A stretch of 64,000 bases of DNA from Costus lasius (Eukaryota; Streptophyta; Magnoliopsida; Zingiberales; Costaceae): positions 31,437,501 through 31,501,500 of the forward strand of contig CM050446.2 in assembly GCA_027563935.2 (NCBI GenBank). Reading direction: 5' to 3'. Under the pieces are notes generated by a model, which searched no databases, was not told the DNA's origin, and saw only the letters and a list, made by a program, of their open reading frames with translations. Both the position numbers and the translations under genes were made by a program. Each line of letters starts with the position of its first letter. Position 1 is the stretch's first letter. Below, in pieces: positions 57,079 to 64,000 of the stretch.

Positions 57079-58384
57079 ATGACTACTAGATCAGGAACCC
57101 CATATCAACAACGCCCTATCCAAGTGCCCGTTACGACCGAAGAGCGTACTCCACCTAGGGTAGAGTCGGTTGAATCGCTGTCCATACGTTTAGTAACGAT
57201 GGAAGCCATGTTTCAGCGCCTGATGACGTCGGTCCAGCACCTGACAGACCAAGTCATGGAAATCCGAGCTAAGCCCGCCGAGGGCCAGCCTTCTGCTAGT
57301 ATCCCACCTCCGTTGGCCCCGCTGCGTATGCACGCCAACGAGTCACCACACTTTGATCCCTTTGCCAATGAGTTCGCATGGGCTGAGGACGCTCCTCACC
57401 CACGTCGCCTTGTTCCGTGTAGTTGTGAGGACGACGAGGTCCGATGGCTCACACGCGTTGACCCCCCGATTTTCAACGGTAGTCTCGACCCTCATGTCTT
57501 CCTAGATTGGGCTGCCGCTGTCGATAACTATTTCGAATGGAGCGCCATGTCCGAACACCTTAAAGTTAGTTACGTCCGTCTCTTGCTAACCGGCCCTGTT
57601 CGGTTGTATTGGACAAATGTCGAGCGCCAATTAGTAGACCAACATATTCCCCCCATTACGAGGTGGGAGGAGATGTGCTACCGACTTAAGGAAAAGTATG
57701 TGCCCCCCACCTATAGATAGCGCCTCCTTAATTCGTACTCCGTCATTTCCCAAGGGTCCGACACCGTGGATGCATACCACACTCATTTTGACGAGCTTGG
57801 TATCCGTTGCAACCTCAAGGAGGATCCCGCCTTTACCCTGTCTCGGTTCCGCAACGGTCTCCGCGAGGGGATTCGGTGCGCGTTACCCTCCTACGACCTT
57901 GACACGATCCTCCTTGTCCTCCACCATGCTCGCGAGGTTGAGCAGGACCTCAGATCCCGCACCCATCGTACTGAGGCCCTCCCCGCTCGTCGGACTACTT
58001 ACGCGCTTCCGGCGCCTGTTCCTCTCCCTCGTCTCGAGGCACCGCAACGTCCTAGCCTTGCTGGTCCTCGTCGTCCCCCCCCCCCCCCCCCCCCCCCCCC
58101 GGGATGCATCCCGCGAGACACCCCCTCCTCGCTTAACTTGCGAGGACAGGGGTAAGGCGCCCCTTGCCGCCGTTCCCCCGGGACCTTGCCGCCACTATAA
58201 CCAAACCGGTCACTTCTACTGGGACTGCCCCCGCCGTTCGTTGCACATCACACCTGAACAAAGCGACTCTCGACCCCCTGTTCCTTGCAGCCCACCTGTG
58301 GTCCAAGAAGTCGGCCCTCAGTGTTACTCCGATGAGGAGTCAAGCCCTCAACCCCCCCTCCGTCTGAAGACTGGAAGCACATGA
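57079..58384 (+). pseudogene. Element E gag
   Basis: The start at 57079-57081 (MTTRSGTPYQQRP) lies in a frame open further upstream. Capsid region: VDPPIFNGSLDPHVFLDWA, YFEWSAMSEHLKVSYVRLLL, YWTNVERQL. An amber stop at 57718-57720 splits gag; the same frame continues (RLLNSYSVISQGSDTVDAYH, GLREGIRCALPSYDLDTILL). A run of 26 C at 58075-58100 separates this from the zinc knuckle, which is in another frame and reads CRHYNQTGHFYWDC with Tyr at its second cysteine. The role in the family is RNA packaging. Confidence 0.88.
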
Positions 58385-58900
58385 GCATCTTCTACACTTA
58401 TATTAAGTGTAACGGACACTCGTGCAAGATTGTGCTTGACGGAGGGAGTAGCCTTAACGTTGTCTCACGGACAGCGGTCACCCGTTTCGGTCTCATCCTT
58501 GAGCCGCACCCCCGACCTTACTCGATCGCATGGGTGGACACATCCAGCCTTCCTATCACCCACCGATGCCAGGTCCCCATCTATTTCGGTGATTACTCAG
58601 AGAAGGTGTGGTGCAACGTCGCCTCCATACGACCGCGATATGATCCACTACACTCGCTCAAACACCTACGTCTTCCACCACGGGGGACGTAAGATTTGCT
58701 TGACCTTGGCTCCACCTAAGGAGTTGCGGGCTTCCACGTCCAAGGGTGTCATCACACCCTTACCCCCAGCCCCGCCTGTGCCTAAGGCAGTCGCCTTGGT
58801 TCGCCCCGCTTCCCTTGTCCATGCGGCCCAGGAGACCAACGTGGTCTATGCCCTCATGGTCCGCGAGGTCTCTCCCATACCCTCACCTCCACCGGCCCCT
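58381..58900 (+). pseudogene. Element E protease
   Basis: [20 protein letters not shown] with the active-site Asp in LDGGSS (58430-58450), then [11 protein letters not shown] frameshift near 58610-58625 moves the rest to another frame ([20 protein letters not shown]). A Pro/Ala-rich linker leads to RT. An aspartic protease processes the polyprotein in related elements. Confidence 0.83.
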
Positions 58901-58904
58901 TTGC

Positions 58905-59850
58905 CGGCCGAGGTCACCGCCTTGTTAGAGGAATTCAACGACATCTCCCCAGTGGACCTCCCTATTGGTTTGCCCCCGGAACGTGACATCCAACACGTCA
59001 TTGACCTTGTCCCCCGGTGCGTCCTTGCCCAACTTGCCCCACCACTGCCTTAACCCCACTAAGCACACGGAGCTCAAGCGGCAGGTGGATGACCTTCTGT
59101 CCAAAGGCTTCATCCGTGAGAGCCTTAGCCCCTGCGCCGTCCCGGCCCTTCTTACCCCTAAGAAGGATGGTTCTTGACGGATGTGTATTGATTGCCGGGC
59201 AATCAATCACATCACCGTCAAGTACCGTTTTCCCATCCCGCGCTTAGATGACATGTTAGACCTTATCTCAGGTGCTTGTTGGTTTAGCAAGCTGGACCTT
59301 CGGAGCGGCTACCATCAAGTCCGCATCCGTGAAGGCGACGAATAGAAAACGGCCTTCAAAACGAAGGACGGTCTCTACAAGTGGTTGGGAATGCCCTTTG
59401 GCCTCACCAACGCGCCGTCCACGTTCATGCGCCTCATGAGCCAGATCCTCCGCCCATACATGGGCAAGTTCCTGGTCGTCTACTTTGACGACATTCTCAT
59501 ATGTAGCCGCACCCGCGCTGACCACCTCGAGCACTTGCGTCTGACCTTCGACCTTCTCCGTAAGGAACGTTTGTTCCTCAACGCGAAGAAGTGTTCTTTC
59601 CTCAATTCTCAGGTCCCATTTCTAGGGTTCATCGTCTCGGATCAGGGTCTCATGGTCGACCCCGCAAAAGTCGAAGCCATTCGTCAATGGCCGGAACCCG
59701 AATCTGTCACCGAGGTCCGTAGTTTCCTTGCTCTTGCTGCCTTCTACCGCCGCTTCATTAAGGGATTCAGCACCATCGCGTCCCCTATGACGGCTTGCAC
59801 CAAGAATGAGACCTTCTGTTGGACCCCCCGCGGCAAGCCGGCGCTTTCCT
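58905..59850 (+). pseudogene. Element E reverse transcriptase
   Basis: [20 protein letters not shown] marks the start, then a frameshift near 59045. [20 protein letters not shown], a stop near 59175, [20 protein letters not shown], a stop near 59341, [16 protein letters not shown] and the active site VYFDDILIC (about 59480) follow. The connection region reads [20 protein letters not shown] and [17 protein letters not shown]. The long frame 59385-60005 drifts out of phase after about 59830. Confidence 0.88.
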
Positions 59851-60275
59851 CACCCTTAAGGACATTAGTGACCTCCGCCCCGGTCCTTCGCTCCTCCCTG
59901 ACTTTTCTAAAGTCTTCGAGGTCGCATGTGACGCCTCCGGCACCGATATCGGTGGTACCCTCAGCCAAGAATGCCACCCGATCGCTTTCTTCAGCGAGAA
60001 GCTGAATGATGCGTGGCAATGATACTCCACGTACGATAAGGAGTTTTACGCCATTGTCCAGTCACTTCGACAGTGGCGTCACTATCTCCTTTATAAGGAG
60101 GTCGTTCTCTTTAGTGACCACCAGGCCCTGTCATTTCTTAACTCTCAGAAGAAGCTCGTCCCTCGCCATGCAAAGTGGGTCGAATTTCTCCAACAATACA
60201 CGTTCATGATTACCCACAAGGCTGGGAAGGAGAACGTCATGGCCGATGCCCTTAGCCGCGGTCCGATCGCTTCTG
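59850..60275 (+). pseudogene. Element E RNase H
   Basis: The frame at 59819 gives [19 protein letters not shown] and [14 protein letters not shown], an opal stop near 60020, then STYDKEFYAIVQSLRQWRHY, VLFSDHQALSFLNSQ and HKAGKENVMADALSR. The expected acidic residues (CDASG, DKEFYA, SDHQAL) are present. Confidence 0.86.
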
Positions 60276-60279
60276 TGTG

Positions 60280-61560
60280 TCCTGTCCACGTCCATTCCAG
60301 CCCCTCCCTCACATTCGAGACGAGTATGCGGACTGTCCTGACTTCGGTCCGGTGCTCGCTCGTCTTCAGGCAGCCGACCTACCGGACCTCCCTTATCGTC
60401 TCCATGACGGTTACCTTGTGTACGGTAACCGGTTGTGCGTACCCCGGTCCTCCCTTCGCGAAGTACCTGCTGCTCGAGCTCCACGCTGGCAGTGCCACTG
60501 GGCACCATGGCCGCAACAAGACCCTCGACTTGGCCGAAAGACCGCTTCTTCTAGCCCACTCTTCGTAAGGACGTAGAGAGGGTCGTCCGGCATTTGTGGC
60601 ACCTGCCAACGTGCCAAGTTCTGCCCCGCCAACACTGGCTTGTACAACCCCACTACCTGTCCCCAGGAGTCCATGGCTTGACATTAGCTATGGACTTCGT
60701 CCTTGATCTGCCCTGCACTGCCTCGCACCACGACTCCATCTTTGTTGTCGTGGACCGCTTCTCTAAGATGGCACATTTTGTGCCTTGCTCTCGAACTACC
60801 GATGCTTCCCACATTGCTCACTTGTTCATTAAGGAGATCGTCCGACTCCACGGTTTGCCCCTCACCATTATCTCCGACCGCGACACCCCAGTTCGTCGGC
60901 CACTTTTGGAATCATTATGGGCCCCTCCTTGGGACCACTCTCAAGTTCTCGTCGGCTTACCATCTACAGACGGACGGTCAAACCGAGGTAGTGAATAGGA
61001 GTCTGGGTAACCTTCTGCGTTGCTTAGCTGGCGACTTCCCACGCCATTGGGCTGAACACCTTCCTATTGCGGAATTTGCGTATAACAGCGCATCGCATCG
61101 CTCCACTAGGCTAAGTCCTTTCCAGGTCGTCCTCGGGCACCAACCTAGGAAGCCAATAGACATGCATAACGTTCCTCCCCCACCATCTATTCATGAGTCT
61201 GCATACACCTTTGCTTCTCATCTTGCGGGTTTACATGATGAAATTCGCAGTCAGATTTTCTTGAGCAACACTAGGTATGCGGCTGAGGCCAACATGCATC
61301 ATAGGCCACATCACTTCGAGATTGGTGAGTATTGTTATGGTGCGACTCCACCCTGAGCGATTGAAATCGCAAGCCAATTGGAAGTTGCATGCACGCTGCG
61401 CCGGCCCCCTATATGATTCTACGGCGACTTGGATCCAATGCTTAAGTCCTGGACCTCCCGGCGGACTCCCACAGCAGTCCTGTCTTCAACATTGCCGACC
61501 TCCTACCCTATCATCCGCCCCTCCCCACCAACAGCTCTCCACTTTATTCTCTAGAGGAGA
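60280..61560 (+). pseudogene. Element E integrase
   Basis: An N-terminal zinc-binding remnant around 60480-60620 (GHHGRNKTLDLA, CGTCQRAK-like). Core: LTLAMDFVLDLP (first Asp), IISDRDTPV (second Asp), frameshift near 60900, then TDGQTEVVNRSLGNLLRCLA (Glu). C-terminal: LSPFQVVLGHQPRKP and VMVRLHPERLKSQANWKLHA, the usual end of such integrases. It decays before 61560. No chromodomain is recognisable. Confidence 0.86.
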
Positions 61561-61591
61561 ATTCTTCCCCCCCCCCCCCCCCCCGGATACT
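61561..61591 (+). other. Run of 18 C at the expected polypurine tract of element E
   Basis: Bases 61567-61584 are all C, followed by GGATACT and the LTR start at 61592. Related elements would have a purine-rich primer tract here. A second C run (26) lies in gag at 58075-58100. Both lengths may be assembly-sensitive. Confidence 0.8.
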
Positions 61592-62799
61592 TGACGGAGT
61601 CGTAGACGCCTATGGGGAAGGCCTCATGCCTCTAGAAGATGCTTGGGAGAACTCTCCAGGAAGTGACGAAGATGCCCCACAAATTCCAGCTTCAGAAGCC
61701 ATCTGCCGCCCTGAACATGGCCAAGCCATGACGAACTCGCAAATCGTCAACATGGCCAAGCCATCGAGCCGTGTCCATCTCGGCGCAGCAATTAGATGCC
61801 AAACACTGCCGTGACGACGAGCACGGTCCAGCTATGTTCAGCCCCAGAAAGCCTCAAGTAGTGATTCTCCACCCCGCTCGTCGCTCGCAACGGTCTTCGT
61901 GCCCCCCGGCCCGTTTTGTGGGTGTGACGAGTCCTTCTGCCGCCACCACCTACAGTTGTGATTATCCTCGCACCTCTCTGAAGCACTCTTTGGAAAGGTC
62001 AGCAAGTTTGAGTTGATTACAATCTCTATCCATTAATGAGGTTAATTGTCAAAGGGTGTGTGTCCCTCCAATTGTCAAAGGGTGTGTCCCTCCAATTGTC
62101 AAAGGGTGTGTCCCTTCAATTGTCAAAGGATGTCTCCCTTCAACTCCCAAAAGATGTGTCCCCTTCTTGATCTATAAAAGAGGGCGGAGGGTTATGTGTT
62201 TTCGTTAGTTCTTGCTGTAGTTTGCGCCTTCCCCTTGCAAGGGCCTTAGGTCCAGCCAAAACTCTGAGGATCTCGTCTAGAGTTCCCCTCGACTCCTCTT
62301 TGTACATTTCTCCGAGGATCTCGCCTAGAGTTCCCTCCACTCCTCTTTGTACGTTTCTCCAAGGAGCTCACCTAGAGTTCACTCGACTCCTCTTTGTACG
62401 TTTCTTTCAGCTTTTCAATCAAAACATCAGGTGAGAATCCCGCTTGGGCGCCGGGTCCTTTGCGTTTTCATCTTGCTGGGTTTGCGTCTTGGACGAGTAA
62501 GCTTGGGCGGTTGCCATAGCATCGTGAAGGGTGTGCGCGTGTGCTTGCAAAAGACATTGGTTTTCGTGATCGAGGTGAGTACTTTTCATTATAGTTCCGA
62601 TCCGTGGTTTCTTATCGCTCCGAGTGTTGCTCAAGATACATCTTGCACTGTTTCCATCGGTTTTCTCCGCGGGTTTTCATCGATCGCACGCATTTTCTCT
62701 TCCCTCGTCTCAAGGACCCTCTCCCGGATTTCCGCGTCATAGTTCCCCCACCGTAGAGTATTGCTCTAAGGAAACCTACCTATACATCCGCTGCCGTCA
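61592..62799 (+). mobile_element. Element E 3' LTR
   Basis: 1208 bp and collinear with the 5' LTR. It is longer mainly because the repeat of about 26 bp has more copies (62045-62160). The TATA box is at 62173-62180 and the three-copy 47-bp-type repeat at 62265-62405. Several CACGGCC and CCGTG palindromes of the 5' copy read CATGGCC or CCATG here. Confidence 0.93.
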
Positions 62800-62804
62800 A
62801 TGTG

Positions 62805-63780
62805 TCGATCATGCCATCTTTTAGTCCTCTTCTTAATAGATCTTTGCATTTTCATAAGCAGAGAGTCTAATCTCATCAAGCTCGTTCAATTGTAAACTTT
62901 CTTTTCTCTCCCGCGCTCTTCAAGTCAAAATTCAATGCCATGATCGCCCAGAACGCCTTTTGCTCAAGCTCTACAGGAAGGTGACATGATTTTCCATAAA
63001 TCAATTGAAAAGGAGACATACCTATCGGTGTTTTGAAAGCAATCCGATATGCCCAAAGTGCATCATCAAGCTTGAAAGCCCAGTCCTTCCTTGTTCTTGA
63101 AACTATTTTCTTCTATATTCCTTTAATCTCTCTGTTTGATATTTCCACTTGTCCACTTGTTTGGGGATGGTAAGGTGTTGAAACTCTGTGATTTACCCCA
63201 TATTTTTGAAGCAAAGCTGAAAATCTGTGTTCGATAAAGTGAGAGCCTCCATCACTAATTACTACTGGTGGGATCCCAAAGCGTGGAAAGATAATCTTCT
63301 TAAAACAATTTCACCACAACTCTAGAATCATTAGTAGGAGAAGCAATGGCTTCCACCCACTTGGAAACATAGTCTACCACCACGAGTATATACTTATTAC
63401 CTCCAGAAGATGGAAACGGTCCCATAAAGTCAATTTCCCAAACATCAAATATTTCAACTTCAAGTATTGTGGACAAAGGCATCTCATTCCTTTTATTGAT
63501 GTTCCCTATCCTCTGACAACTATCACAAGACAGTATAAAGTTTCTTGCATCCTTAAACAAAGAGGGTCAATAAAATCCAGATTGTAACACTTTAAAAATA
63601 GTCTTCTCAGTACTAGCATGCCCTCCATATAAATGATCCATGATACTGTAATAATATATCTTTAATTTCCTCTTCAGGGATACATCTCCTAAATATGCCA
63701 TCTGCACATCTCCTAAAAACATAAGGCTCATCCCAAAAATAGTATTTGACATCAGCTATAAATCTTTTCATACCTTGGGT
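62805..63780 (-). pseudogene. Gypsy D integrase, N-terminal and core part
   Basis: The minus-strand zinc-binding region includes [20 protein letters not shown]; then [20 protein letters not shown] (first Asp) and [20 protein letters not shown], after which stops and a frameshift near 63300 disrupt the second Asp region. The sequence runs through [14 protein letters not shown] to the element E insertion point. It is homologous to gypsy B 28870-29700. Confidence 0.84.
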
Positions 63781-64000
63781 AACTCAAATCAACAAGAAAA
63801 ATATTAGCAACAAGATAGTTCACAATGTCTGCATACCAAGGGAGCCTTAACTTGATCAATCCTCAAAAGCTGCTCCTCAGGGAAAGGAATCATTAATAAT
63901 ATCACCTTTATCATTCTCTACAATAATCCTTGAGAGGTGATCTGCAACAAAATTCTCAGTTCCCTTCTTGTCTTTGATCTCCAAATTAAACTATTGTAGG
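63781..64000 (-). pseudogene. Gypsy D end of RNase H and linker
   Basis: At the right edge the minus strand reads FNLEIKDKKGTENFVADHLS, the RNase H C-terminus, followed by the acidic linker toward integrase (FPEEQLLRID). The rest lies outside the window. Confidence 0.75.

Larger units (their letters stand above)
55807..62799 (+). mobile_element. Ty3/gypsy element E (chromovirus-like), full length
   Basis: A 6993-bp element with both LTRs, an initiator-Met-type primer site, gag, protease, RT, RNase H and integrase, flanked by perfect ATGTG duplications (55802-55806 and 62800-62804). It is inserted in opposite orientation in the integrase of element D. It is much more GC-rich than its host. 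The lineage (Tekay/Reina-like) is a guess from the primer and gag type. I see no chromodomain. Confidence 0.93.
49732..64000 (-). mobile_element. Ty3/gypsy element D (Athila-like), continues past the right edge
   Basis: Minus strand: RNase H end (right edge), integrase (62805-63780 and 55480-55801, split by element E), palindromic array, third ORF (split by a copia solo LTR), 3' UTR and the 3' LTR at 47811-49731. Gag, protease and RT should lie beyond base 64000. Confidence 0.85.

Noticed and set aside
58925..60684. Several minus-strand open frames across element E
   Set aside because: Shadows of the plus-strand RT, RNase H and integrase in GC-rich sequence.
49732..64000. Endogenous pararetrovirus
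   Set aside because: Gene order, LTRs, primer sites and integrase all fit LTR retrotransposons; no movement protein or coat protein motif seen.

Overview
This is a plant nuclear genome window, probably from a monocot (low confidence; based on a very GC-rich intronless coding sequence of the rice ZHD1 type beside AT-rich DNA). It holds one recognisable host gene, and almost everything right of about 4.7 kb is nested, decayed LTR retrotransposon. There are no rRNA or tRNA genes, no CRISPR and no bacterial features.

1-4.7 kb: flanking DNA with small tandem repeats, then one zinc-finger homeodomain (ZF-HD) transcription factor gene on the minus strand (1618-2476). A six-G run shifts its frame before the homeodomain. 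AT-rich intergenic DNA follows.

4.7-12.7 kb: a 5'-truncated Ty1/copia element of Angela/BARE type (copia-1, +). It is split between integrase and reverse transcriptase by a 1679-bp solo LTR with a perfect 5-bp target duplication. Its 3' LTR is followed by a diverged LTR-like copy and a plus-strand Ty3/gypsy gag fragment.

12.7-17.5 kb: minus-strand gypsy A (gag to RT, tRNA-Asp-type primer site, LTR). 17.5-23.8 kb: copia-2 (+), whose 5' LTR hosts a gypsy solo LTR and is fused by deletion to RT; RNase H and a complete 3' LTR follow. 23.8-35.6 kb: minus-strand gypsy B, nearly complete: LTR, gag, broken protease, RT, RNase H, integrase, a tandem palindromic array, a third ORF in the env position, 3' UTR and LTR. 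35.6-41.9 kb: fragments C (+) and H (-), and another solo LTR. 41.9-47.1 kb: 5'-truncated copia-3 (-), fused to gypsy F gag. 47.1-64 kb: an LTR that has gypsy internal sequence on both sides (F left, D right). Gypsy D (-) runs off the right edge. Its third ORF carries a copia solo LTR, and its integrase carries a complete 7-kb gypsy element E (+) with both LTRs and a perfect target duplication.

A recurrent pattern is the most unusual thing here. Each tRNA-Asp-primed gypsy family has a family-specific array of palindromic 65-80-bp units inside its LTR, and the two elements whose 3' internal region survives (B and D) carry an array with the same motif again just upstream of the third ORF. This suggests a second, internal, LTR-like promoter for that ORF. 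All retroelement reading frames are broken, so no element looks autonomous.
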